From Gammaproteobacteria bacterium (GTDB lineage Bacteria; Pseudomonadota; Gammaproteobacteria; Steroidobacterales; Steroidobacteraceae), in the NCBI GenBank assembly GCA_029857655.1, contig JAOUGR010000096.1, positions 1-7,313 on the forward strand: 7,313 nt of DNA, in the 5' to 3' direction. The notes under the pieces are model-generated. The model was not told the DNA's origin, ran no database searches, and saw only the letters and a list, made by a program, of their open reading frames with translations. Every line of letters starts with the position of its first letter. Positions within the stretch are counted from its first letter, which is position 1. A program made the position numbers and the translations under genes. Below, piece by piece: positions 1 through 4,882 of the stretch.

Positions 1-232
1 CGACGACCCGCGCACCTGGACACCCCAACATGGAGTACCGCACGACAGGATGTTCGAAAGGGGCAACATACAAGTGAAGCTGAACATCGCCGTCGTATTG
101 CCATAGTGTGATCTCTAGGCGAATCGGGGGCTGCGAAACAACGTATTTATGTGATGTTTCATACTCCGCCACCTCGGGTGCAACACCAAGAGCACTGAGA
201 AAATCGAGTGGCTCCCAAACGAGCTGCGGCAT
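1..232 (-). CDS. Conserved-looking protein of unknown function, 3' end off the window (cassette A)
   Basis: An open frame starts at ATG 232 and runs off the left edge after 77 codons without a stop. It begins MPQLVWEPLD and includes FLSALGV, LWQYDGDVQLHLYV and, near the edge, GCPGARVV. The composition of alternating hydrophobic and acidic or aromatic residues suggests a small soluble beta-rich protein; no catalytic motif is visible. The start lies 13 bases after the core of attC1, and the AGG of that core sits 7 bases upstream of the ATG, a workable Shine-Dalgarno spacing. I have an unverified impression that similar proteins occur as hypothetical proteins in environmental bacteria, but I assign no function. 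The reading frame is convincing because it begins just where a cassette gene should. Confidence 0.7.
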   Translation of the reverse strand, partial: MPQLVWEPLDFLSALGVAPEVAEYETSHKYVVSQPPIRLEITLWQYDGDVQLHLYVAPFEHPVVRYSMLGCPGARVV

Positions 233-238
233 ACACGG

Positions 239-304
239 ACCTAATATCCGCAGTAAACGGCGCGCGCCGCTCTCGCGCGCGTCCGGTGCACTGCGCTGTT
301 ATGC
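239..304 (-). repeat. attC1 site (of cassette B), with altered core
   Basis: The outer boxes are ACCTAAT (239-245) and GTTATGC (298-304). Inner arms pair as GCAGT/ACTGC and GGCGCGCG/CGCGCGCG. The left core reads ATTAGGT on the minus strand, so the normally invariant G of GTTRRRY is an A. The stop codon of the M23-like gene (TAA, 299-301) lies inside the right box. Confidence 0.85.
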
Positions 305-994
305 GGCATGTCGGATGAACTCGCGTTTGGCTGGGATGCCATTGACGACCAACGCCCACCCCCCATCGCGAAGAGCTTCGTAACTTCGGAAGGCGCACGG
401 GACACCGCTGGCCTTCAAGACGCTGGGGCCATCCATGAGGTGGAAGTGAAGATGGGGCGCGGTAGAGTTTCCCGAATGGCCGACATCTGCAATGTGGTCA
501 CCACCCGTCACCTGCTCGCCTTCTTCCACGCGAATCGATCCTGTTCGCGCATGAGCGACAAGTGCGTAGACGTCGGCCCCCTGCATCGCAAGGACGAGAT
601 GGTTGCCGAGAACGGTTTGCAGTGCGTTGGGTCGGTCCTCGCGAAAAGTGAGGGCGTTCTTGAGGACCACGCCAAGATCGCGGACGGGATGCAGATACTC
701 GCGCTCTGGCCACCCGTCTCGGGCCACAACGACGGTCCCGCTAAACGGTGCATGAATGGGGGCCCCCCATGCATAGAACGTTTCGAGCGGCGCGCCGAGG
801 ATGACGTAGCGCCAGATCGACCCTCGGCACAACATCCAGCCAGGCCTGTCACCATCTATCCGCACGAAATCGTACGCGTAACGCTGACCCAGTTGATCAG
901 TCCCGTGGCTGGGAACACGCTCCGCGGGAGTGTGGTACGCAACCCATTCACCCCGCAGCGGGAAGTCCACGATCACAGTGGCTCGCTCACCCAT
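299..994 (-). CDS. M23-family-like metallopeptidase (cassette B)
   Basis: The product is 231 residues from ATG 994. The C-terminal half matches the LytM/M23 fold: the segment around residues 143-186 holds YALVAH148, a V-x-x-G-x-x-V-x-x-G-D turn, then VGHSGNSTAP and the metal-binding H181-L-H183. H30 and D42, in the N-terminal SHGTDQLGQRYAYDF segment, are candidates for the other ligands. M23 enzymes are zinc endopeptidases that cut peptidoglycan cross-bridges; the exact substrate is unknown. No signal peptide or membrane helix is visible, which is odd for a wall enzyme. The start at 994 is chosen because GAGG lies 8 bases upstream; the longer frame to 1048 would begin inside attC2, and an in-frame ATG at 1033 sits within the core. 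The stop TAA is inside attC1, as usual for a cassette gene. Confidence 0.85.
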   Translation of the reverse strand: MGERATVIVDFPLRGEWVAYHTPAERVPSHGTDQLGQRYAYDFVRIDGDRPGWMLCRGSIWRYVILGAPLETFYAWGAPIHAPFSGTVVVARDGWPEREYLHPVRDLGVVLKNALTFREDRPNALQTVLGNHLVLAMQGADVYALVAHARTGSIRVEEGEQVTGGDHIADVGHSGNSTAPHLHFHLMDGPSVLKASGVPCAFRSYEALRDGGWALVVNGIPAKREFIRHAA

Positions 995-1002
995 ATGTCG
1001 TG

Positions 1003-1006
1003 CCTC
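1003..1006 (-). promoter_or_regulatory. Ribosome binding site deciding the M23-like gene start
   Basis: GAGG on the minus strand ends 8 bases before ATG 994. It favours this start over the upstream in-frame ATGs at 1033 and 1048, which overlap the attC2 core. Confidence 0.55.
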
Positions 1007-1029
1007 GCCGCCGAGCCAGGTGTCATGCC

Positions 1030-1122
1030 GCATAACGTCCACAGCCACCGGCGCGCGCAGGCCAGGATCGTTTGCTAGGCTCGGCGCCTGTGCGCGCGTC
1101 CGTGTGGGCTGTGCTGTTAAGC
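1030..1122 (-). repeat. attC2 site (of cassette C)
   Basis: The outer boxes are GCATAAC (1030-1036) and GTTAAGC (1116-1122). The arms include CACAGCC with GGGCTGTG and CCGGCGCGCG with CGCGCGTCCG, and the centre is long, giving 93 bp in all. The 17-base string starting at CAGCCACCGG is shared with attC3. The stop of the cassette C gene (1117-1119) is inside the right box. Confidence 0.93.
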
Positions 1123-1359
1123 GGCAACGTAGAAGCCCCAGACATTCGGTGAGAGCTCTCCTGCGGCAAACATAATGCGTTTCGGGGCGCTCCGAAGTTC
1201 ATAGACAACGAAATAGCGCATGTGCTCGCTAGGGTATTGCGGGTGTGGCAACTCAAGCGGTTCATTGAGCGACGTCCACTCGTGGTCCCACAAATTTACA
1301 CCTTCCACCTCGATCGGCTGCCCTTCCGCGACGACTCCTAACGGCTTCCAGGCGCCCAT
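1117..1359 (-). CDS. 80-residue cassette protein of unknown function (cassette C)
   Basis: This short frame begins at ATG 1359 (MGAWKPLG), 18 bases after the core of attC3, and ends with TAA inside attC2. Internal landmarks are VNLWDHEW, LPHPQYPSEHM, VVYELRS and a terminal FAAGELSPNVWGFYV. The sequence is rich in Trp, Pro and aromatic residues and has no membrane helix, so a small compact soluble protein is likely. From memory, closely similar short proteins recur as integron-cassette hypothetical proteins in environmental bacteria; I know of no assigned activity. The same frame stays open upstream through attC3 to an ATG at 1584, but that extension is low-complexity Arg/Pro-rich sequence encoded by attC DNA and is not part of the gene. 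Confidence 0.82.
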   Translation of the reverse strand: MGAWKPLGVVAEGQPIEVEGVNLWDHEWTSLNEPLELPHPQYPSEHMRYFVVYELRSAPKRIMFAAGELSPNVWGFYVAA

Positions 1360-1370
1360 GCTTGCTTGCC

Positions 1371-1460
1371 GCCTAACGTTCCCAGCCACCGGCGCGCGCC
1401 CCAACGACCTCTGCAGGCGGCGGCACGTCGCGCGCGTCCGCGTGGGGCGTGCTGTTAGGA
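1371..1460 (-). repeat. attC3 site (downstream of the composite cassette D)
   Basis: The outer boxes are GCCTAAC (1371-1377) and GTTAGGA (1454-1460), enclosing CCCAGCCACCGGCGCGCG and CGCGCGTCCGCGTGGGG arms. It closely resembles attC2 in both arms but not in the centre. Its right box does not match the 5' end of cassette D beyond six bases, unlike the other sites. Confidence 0.92.
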
Positions 1461-1466
1461 GGCACG

Positions 1467-1565
1467 CTACACATACTCGCACTCGGCTGGGCGAGGAGCC
1501 CCGAGCCCGCCCGCGGCGACTGCCTTCCGGACCTTCTCGACACAACCCGGGCCCATGGATCTCAT
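1467..1565 (-). pseudogene. Possible 3' remnant of a lost cassette gene, or a 32-residue ORF
   Basis: Between the stop of the cassette D gene and attC3 is an open frame of 29 codons from ATG 1556, or 32 from ATG 1565. It includes GPGCVEKVRKAVAAGG and ends CEYV followed by TAG, eight bases before the attC3 right box at 1454-1460. The third codon positions are mostly G or C, as in real genes here. No Shine-Dalgarno sequence precedes either ATG. The position, just before an attC and just after a stray core box at 1573-1579, suggests the C-terminal end of a gene from another cassette whose upstream part was deleted. It could instead be a genuine tiny gene or a chance frame. Confidence 0.35.
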
Positions 1566-1572
1566 TAGAGGG

Positions 1573-1585
1573 GTTAGGCCTCATG
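1573..1585 (-). repeat. Relic attC outer box of the cassette D gene
   Basis: The plus-strand string GTTAGGCCTCATG matches 12 of 13 bases of the inverted 5' end of cassette D (GTTAGGCCCCATG, 1962-1950). It lies only 7 bases past the cassette D stop, where the outer box of its attC would be expected. No matching attC arms follow it. Confidence 0.5.
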
Positions 1586-1592
1586 CGACTGC

Positions 1593-1952
1593 TTAACCTT
1601 CAAGAGAGGTAGTGAGGGAGAAGGAGAACTCCGGAGCAAGGCGCAGCTTGAAGAGCTGCTCAACCGGACCCCTCGAAACATGGCCAATTAGCAGTTGGGT
1701 TCCGGCGCTCGACTCTAGATCGAGAGACACGACATGACGTAGAGCGACGTCCAAGTGAATAGCTCCGCCTTTAACATGCTCCACGGCAAACTGGCCCTCA
1801 CCCGGCAAGATGGTGCACGTTGTTCTGCCGGCTGGCCCGACATGCGTAAAGCGGATTCGGTCGTAGAACCAGTCGCCCCCCTTGCCATCTTCTGTTACCC
1901 CGGCAACACCGAAGAAGGATTGAAGGTCCGATGGGTCTGGGCAGCGGTTCAT
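1593..1952 (-). CDS. 119-residue protein of unknown function (cassette D)
   Basis: The frame starts at ATG 1952 (MNRCPDPSDLQSFFGV), only 10 bases after the attC4 core, and ends at TAA 1593-1595. The product is hydrophilic with alternating hydrophobic residues (for example CTILPGEGQFAVEHV, AIHLDVALRHVVSLDL, LLIGHVSRG), which suggests a beta-sandwich or beta-roll; there is no signal peptide, membrane helix or recognisable active site. No Shine-Dalgarno sequence fits other than the AGG of the attC core, which is very close (4 bases). It is followed not directly by a full attC but by a relic core box and about 110 bases before attC3. I do not recognise the family. Confidence 0.72.
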   Translation of the reverse strand: MNRCPDPSDLQSFFGVAGVTEDGKGGDWFYDRIRFTHVGPAGRTTCTILPGEGQFAVEHVKGGAIHLDVALRHVVSLDLESSAGTQLLIGHVSRGPVEQLFKLRLAPEFSFSLTTSLEG

Positions 1953-1955
1953 GGG

Positions 1956-2021
1956 GCCTAACGTTCGCGTTGAGCGGCGCGCCGCTCTTTGGTGCGTCCG
2001 CTCTCGAACGCGCGTTTAGGC
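1956..2021 (-). repeat. attC4 site (of cassette E)
   Basis: The outer boxes are GCCTAAC (1956-1962) and GTTTAGGC (2014-2021); the latter has one extra T relative to GTTAGGC. Inner arms CGCGTTGAGCGG and CCGCTCTCGAACGCG pair with bulges, and a 16-bp perfect palindrome occupies 1972-1987. Confidence 0.9.
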
Positions 2022-2030
2022 GACGATGTA

Positions 2031-2216
2031 TTACGCGCTGACAAGTTTGATAACAAGGTAAATCACAGCTACGACAAGGAGCACCACGCCAATTCGGCGC
2101 AGCAACAGAAGTTTCTTCGGGTCGGGGGTCACACGGGATCCAATAAACATCGACTGCGGCCACATGAGCAACACGAAGCCGATAATCCCTGGGATCGCAA
2201 CGTCAATAAAAGACAT
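2031..2216 (-). CDS. Small two-helix membrane protein of unknown function (cassette E)
   Basis: The product is 61 residues. Two hydrophobic segments, roughly residues 4-20 (IDVAIPGIIGFVLLMWP) and 41-59 (RIGVVLLVVAVIYLVIKL), flank a short basic loop with DPKK and LLRR. The first is interrupted by prolines and the second is a clear membrane helix, so an inner-membrane miniprotein with a positive, probably cytoplasmic, loop is likely. The start at ATG 2216 is well supported by GGAGGAG 8 bases upstream, the best Shine-Dalgarno in the window. The TAA stop lies 9 bases before the attC4 outer box. Small membrane proteins of this sort are common cassette cargo, but I cannot name a function. Confidence 0.85.
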   Translation of the reverse strand: MSFIDVAIPGIIGFVLLMWPQSMFIGSRVTPDPKKLLLLRRIGVVLLVVAVIYLVIKLVSA

Positions 2217-2224
2217 CAGTCAAT

Positions 2225-2231
2225 CTCCTCC
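2225..2231 (-). promoter_or_regulatory. Strong ribosome binding site of the cassette E gene
   Basis: GGAGGAG on the minus strand is 8 bases before ATG 2216, between the attC5 core and the start. It travels with the cassette, so translation of this gene does not depend on neighbours. Confidence 0.75.
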
Positions 2232-2234
2232 ATC

Positions 2235-2316
2235 GCCTAACGCCTGAGCTCAGCGGCCGGACGACAGCGGCGCGAAGCGCCGCTGTTGGACGGTCCGCTG
2301 GAGCGACGGGTTGGGC
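2235..2316 (-). repeat. attC5 site (of cassette F)
   Basis: The outer boxes are GCCTAAC (2235-2241) and GTTGGGC (2310-2316). Arms CAGCGGCCG and CGGTCCGCTG pair with one extra A/T on the right arm, the extrahelical base that orients the site. The centre holds a perfect 9-bp-arm hairpin at 2265-2285 with a GAA loop. Confidence 0.93.
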
Positions 2317-2341
2317 AGCGCACCCGTGTCAGTGGCATGGC

Positions 2342-2992
2342 TCATACCGTGGCCCCGAAGAACTCCAGTGTACGCTGCCAGGCAGTCCTTGCGGCCTTGG
2401 CCTGAAAGGCCTCCTCGCGATCTCGCTCAAAGAACCAGTGCCCGGTTCCGGGATAGGTATGGAACGTGGCTGAGACGCCCGAGGTTTGTAGGGCGTTGAT
2501 TAGTTTTCTCTTCGCTGCAGCGGAGACCCATTTGTCATTCTCGGCGAAGTGGCACAGAAAAGCTGACTCAGTTTGCGTGAAGTCCCCGCTTCTCGCCGCG
2601 TAGAAGGTCACCGTCCCGGCGATGGGCAATTCGGGTCGCTGCGACAGCCAGAAGGCCCAATGCCCACCCATCGAGCACCCGAGTACCGCGATCTTCGGCG
2701 CACTGATGTCCTCATGTGCGGCGAGGTATTCGATTTCTCGGATAAGGAGCTTGTATACGGGTTCTTTTCGCCGAGCCGTAGCTCGCTTTCGCAGTCGCTC
2801 CGCGTCTGCGATCGTTGTCGCGACACCTTCGCCCTGGTAAAGGTCCGGCGCCAAGGCGACAAAGCCATGTGAGGCTAGGCGCTTGCAGAGGTCCCGGAAA
2901 AACGCGTTGAGTCCCCACCAGGAATGCAGGACCAACACCCCTCGCCCGGAGCTCTCTCTCGGGATCGCGAGGAAGTGTTCCTGCGCTTCCAT
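2342..2992 (-). CDS. Dienelactone hydrolase family protein (cassette F)
   Basis: The product has 216 residues, a little shorter than typical dienelactone hydrolases (about 235). The alpha/beta-hydrolase order is clear: an oxyanion-side segment LHSWWGLN (22-29), FVALAPDLYQGEG (44-56), the nucleophile elbow G105-C-S107-M-G109-G, an acid in ENDKW (D153), and GTGHWFF with H185. Classical dienelactone hydrolase uses Cys as nucleophile (GxCxG); here the equivalent position is Ser107, preceded by Cys106, so a serine-type carboxylic ester hydrolase is more likely. The substrate is unknown; the family acts on lactones or esters in the cytoplasm. No signal peptide is present. The start at ATG 2992 lies 23 bases after the attC6 core, with a GGGG run upstream. 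It is the only gene of its cassette. Confidence 0.92.
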   Translation of the reverse strand: MEAQEHFLAIPRESSGRGVLVLHSWWGLNAFFRDLCKRLASHGFVALAPDLYQGEGVATTIADAERLRKRATARRKEPVYKLLIREIEYLAAHEDISAPKIAVLGCSMGGHWAFWLSQRPELPIAGTVTFYAARSGDFTQTESAFLCHFAENDKWVSAAAKRKLINALQTSGVSATFHTYPGTGHWFFERDREEAFQAKAARTAWQRTLEFFGATV

Positions 2993-3015
2993 TCACAGCC
3001 CCACGCTACTGCGCT

Positions 3016-3106
3016 GCCCAACGTCGTGCTGTGCGGCCGGCCAATGGCGACCGCGGTGGAATTGGCAGGGCACTCGCGGCCGGTCCGCACCGGCTACGGG
3101 TTAGGC
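3016..3106 (-). repeat. attC6 site (of cassette G)
   Basis: The outer boxes are GCCCAAC (3016-3022) and GTTAGGC (3100-3106). Arms TGCGGCCGGCC and GGCCGGTCCGCA pair with one extra base on the right arm. The site is 91 bp with a long central variable region. Confidence 0.92.
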
Positions 3107-3109
3107 GTC

Positions 3110-3616
3110 TCACACGCGTCGCCCTACGATAACGAGATCACGTTCAAGGCTGTCCAGTGCCGCAACTTTCGGCAGCGCGCCCCAGCGCTCGAAACCGAAC
3201 TTGGCGAAAAGCGCGAGGCTGGGTGCATTGTGACCAAAGATGAACCCAAGCAGCGTGTCAACTTTTAGAGACGGTGCGTGCCTTAACGCCTCGGCGACCA
3301 AGTACGTGCCGCGGCCTTGCTTTCGATGTGCCTCATGGACGTAGACGCTTATCTCAGCGGTCTTGTCGTACGCGGGGCGTCCGTAGAAGGACGAAAAGCT
3401 CAGCCACGCGGCAACGTGTCCATCTACCTCGACGACCCAAAGCGGCCGACGGTCAGGCCTGTGCTCGTTAAACCATGGGATTCGGCTTTCGACTGACACC
3501 GGTTCAGTGTCGGCGGTGACCAAGCGGGACGGTATCGTTGAGTTGTAAATCTCGACGATATGCGGCAGGTCGTCCCGCTTCGCGATTCTGTGCGCAGTTG
3601 CCAGCACGCGTTCCAT
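3110..3616 (-). CDS. GNAT-family N-acetyltransferase, phosphinothricin-acetyltransferase-like (cassette G)
   Basis: The 168-residue length is normal for a single GNAT domain. The N-terminal strand-helix region contains IVEIYNSTI (20-28); the central sheet has LWVVEVDGHVAAWLSFSSF (59-77); acetyl-CoA motif A is AEISVYVHEAHRKQGRG, with the pyrophosphate loop R98-x-x-G101-x-G103; motif B is GFIFGHNAPSLALFAKFGFE (124-143). This arrangement, especially HN-PS-LF-FGF, resembles the phosphinothricin/methionine-sulfoximine acetyltransferase branch. It should transfer acetyl from acetyl-CoA to a small amine in the cytoplasm. The substrate cannot be deduced, so resistance is possible but not shown. ATG 3616 is 14 bases after the attC7 core, and the AGG of that core lies 8 bases upstream. 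The stop is 3 bases from the attC6 box. Confidence 0.92.
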   Translation of the reverse strand: MERVLATAHRIAKRDDLPHIVEIYNSTIPSRLVTADTEPVSVESRIPWFNEHRPDRRPLWVVEVDGHVAAWLSFSSFYGRPAYDKTAEISVYVHEAHRKQGRGTYLVAEALRHAPSLKVDTLLGFIFGHNAPSLALFAKFGFERWGALPKVAALDSLERDLVIVGRRV

Positions 3617-3623
3617 GTGAGAC

Positions 3624-3696
3624 GCCTAACGCTCAGCTTAACCGGCGCAAAACGCGTGCAGCGAGTTTTGCGTCCGTGTTGAAGCTGTTGTTAGGC
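3624..3696 (-). repeat. attC7 site (of cassette H)
   Basis: The outer boxes are GCCTAAC (3624-3630) and GTTAGGC (3690-3696). Arms CGCAAAAC (3646-3653) and GTTTTGCG (3665-3672) pair perfectly; the outer arms CAGCTTAACCGG and CCGTGTTGAAGCTG pair with extra bases on the right. The stop of the cassette H gene lies in the right box. Confidence 0.95.
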
Positions 3697-4146
3697 GTTT
3701 CGTTCATTGTTACTGGGTGGTGGCATCGGGGTAGTAGATGTTGATGGCGCATCAGGGAGTAAGTCGGGAAACCAGATGCGTGCGGCCCCCTTGCCAAAGT
3801 GGTGCTCAGCGGGGTCACCGGAACGCAGAAGCCCAGCGACGTAGCCTCGAAACTGTTCCAGCGGCTCACCGCGAGAAACCAACTCGCCGATGAGTAAATG
3901 TGAGATGAAATGCTCGCGCTGTAGCCGCTCCTTGAGCCTGGGGACGCTACACCGCTTCAGGTCATAACGCATCCATGCCCAGCTCGCCACCCAAGGCAGG
4001 TTGCCAACGAGTACGCCCGCAACAACGCCCACTAGGACACCGAGAATCGCGGCTGGCCAACCAAATGCGTCGTACCCGTAGCGCCCGCCGACGACTGCCC
4101 CCGTTACGGCGCCAACCAACTTGAGAAGGTCAAATAGAGTGAACAT
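3691..4146 (-). CDS. Membrane protein of unknown function with two N-terminal helices (cassette H)
   Basis: The product has 151 residues. The N-terminal 55 residues form two hydrophobic segments (about 5-20 and 31-50) rich in small residues (VGAVTGAVVGG; AAILGVLVGVVAGVLVG), a glycine-zipper-like pattern that favours helix packing or oligomerisation. After WAWMRYDLKR comes a charged, probably cytoplasmic helical domain (RLKERLQREHFISHLL) and a Pro/Ser/Thr-rich tail ending in NNERNA. The last codons and the TAA stop are provided by attC7. The start at ATG 4146 lies 25 bases after the attC8 core, with no good Shine-Dalgarno sequence. I do not recognise the family. Confidence 0.82.
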   Translation of the reverse strand: MFTLFDLLKLVGAVTGAVVGGRYGYDAFGWPAAILGVLVGVVAGVLVGNLPWVASWAWMRYDLKRCSVPRLKERLQREHFISHLLIGELVSRGEPLEQFRGYVAGLLRSGDPAEHHFGKGAARIWFPDLLPDAPSTSTTPMPPPSNNERNA

Positions 4147-4165
4147 TGGGAAAACGCGCAGAAAC

Positions 4166-4228
4166 GCCTAACGTCCGCGTTGAGGCGCGCGCGGCTTCAT
4201 GCGCGTCGCCTCCAACGCGTTGTTAGCG
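4166..4228 (-). repeat. attC8 site (of cassette I)
   Basis: The outer boxes are GCCTAAC (4166-4172) and GTTAGCG (4222-4228). Arms CGCGTTGAGGCG and CGCCTCCAACGCG pair with one bulge. At 63 bp it is the shortest attC in the window. Confidence 0.93.
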
Positions 4229-4230
4229 TG

Positions 4231-4524
4231 CTAGCTGCGCCGTCGCCAGTAGCCGGGACGCCTGCGCTGGTGGGCGACCGCGACGATGACGATGGCGTCG
4301 GGATCTTGGCGGTACACGATCGAGTAGGGAAACCGCGCGACGAGCACTCGGCGGCGCTTCGGTCCGACCGCTGAGCCTGCGTCGGGGTACTCGCGGAGGA
4401 GAGCGATGGTTCGCTCGACCTCAGCCGCAAATGACCTTCCAAGCCCCGCCATCCGCGATTCGTAGAAGAGCGCCGCCTCTTCAAGTTCCGCATCCGCGTC
4501 CGGATGAAACGTGTAGCGAATCAC
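4231..4524 (-). CDS. RelE/ParE-family toxin (cassette I)
   Basis: The product is 97 residues, the usual ParE size. The pattern is diagnostic: HPDADAELEEAALFYESR (7-24), GLGRSFAAEVERTI (27-40), a P-D-A-G turn near 47-50, then the basic core RRRVLVARFPYSIVYRQ (57-73) and the terminal AVAHQRRRPGYWRRR. ParE toxins act on DNA gyrase and RelE toxins on ribosome-bound mRNA; which applies is not decidable here. Translation starts with GTG at 4524, overlapping the antitoxin stop by four bases (GTGA), so the two genes are translationally coupled. The TAG stop is two bases from the attC8 box. Antitoxin-first order is the classical ParDE layout. Confidence 0.9.
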   Translation of the reverse strand: MIRYTFHPDADAELEEAALFYESRMAGLGRSFAAEVERTIALLREYPDAGSAVGPKRRRVLVARFPYSIVYRQDPDAIVIVAVAHQRRRPGYWRRRS

Positions 4525-4751
4525 CCCAGACGGCGACGTAGGCGGGCAAACACCTCATCCCCGGGGACAAGTTGTACTTGGCCGCGGTCGATCTGGTCGA
4601 TACGGCGCTCAATCTCCAGCCGCCAGGCCTCTTCCACGTCTGGATCCCCTGGACCATCGAGCGACGCGATGAGGGAAAGGGCGAGCTCCGCGCGCTCGGC
4701 ATCAGGCAGTTGAGCGGCCTTTTGCTTCAGTTCGAATAGCGTGTTGCCCAT
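4521..4751 (-). CDS. Antitoxin, addiction-module component family (cassette I)
   Basis: The product is 76 residues. It resembles the short antitoxins annotated as putative addiction module components that pair with ParE-type toxins: a helix with LKQKAAQLPDAERAELALSLIASLD (8-32), then the hallmark acidic stretch leading to EEAWRLEIERRIDQIDRG (40-57) and a terminal EVFARLRRRL. The C-terminal half is expected to wrap the toxin. GAGG lies 5 bases before ATG 4751, and a promoter with a perfect TATAAT lies upstream inside the same cassette, so the pair does not depend on the integron promoter. The stop overlaps the toxin GTG. Autoregulation by the complex is usual for such pairs but not directly shown. 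Confidence 0.88.
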   Translation of the reverse strand: MGNTLFELKQKAAQLPDAERAELALSLIASLDGPGDPDVEEAWRLEIERRIDQIDRGQVQLVPGDEVFARLRRRLG

Positions 4752-4769
4752 GGGTACCTCACGTCGAAC

Positions 4770-4778
4770 ACTGACAGT
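4770..4778. promoter_or_regulatory. Short palindrome, possible operator of the cassette I pair
   Basis: ACTGACAGT is a 4-1-4 inverted repeat starting 3 bases after the predicted -10 box, where transcription should start. It is flanked by two copies of GTCGA/TCGAC. Its position suits autorepression, but the motif is short. Confidence 0.3.
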
Positions 4779-4780
4779 CG

Positions 4781-4812
4781 ATTATACGTTGCCGCTCTCC
4801 AGGCTTTGTCTA
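4781..4812 (-). promoter_or_regulatory. Cassette-borne sigma-70-type promoter of the ParE-type pair
   Basis: On the minus strand a perfect TATAAT (4786-4781) is preceded by TAGACA (4812-4807, 5 of 6 to TTGACA) with a long 20-base spacer. It lies between the attC9 core and the antitoxin start. The -10 is excellent; the spacing makes the -35 assignment uncertain. Confidence 0.55.
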
Positions 4813-4815
4813 GCA

Positions 4816-4882
4816 CACTAACGTCCGCGTTAACCGGCGCGCGACGCTTTATCGCGCGTCCGTGTTGAACGCGCTGTTAGAG
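4816..4882 (-). repeat. attC9 site (of cassette J), wholly translated
   Basis: The outer boxes are CACTAAC (4816-4822) and GTTAGAG (4876-4882). Arms CGCGTTAACCGGCGCGCGA and TCGCGCGTCCGTGTTGAACGCG pair with bulges on the right arm. The upstream antitoxin reads through most of the site and stops at 4830-4832. Confidence 0.95.

Noticed and set aside
995..1048. Longer N-terminus for the M23-like protein from ATG 1048 or 1033
   Set aside because: These starts lie in attC2 or its core, which changes with cassette position; ATG 994 has a Shine-Dalgarno sequence.
308..1078. Long plus-strand frame of 256 codons opposite the M23-like gene
   Set aside because: It is antisense to a gene with clear family motifs, runs into attC2, and has no recognisable domain or suitable cassette context.
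1117..1584. 155-codon minus-strand frame covering cassette C and attC3
   Set aside because: Only the last 80 codons are gene-like; the upstream part is Arg/Pro-rich translation of attC3 and spans a cassette junction.
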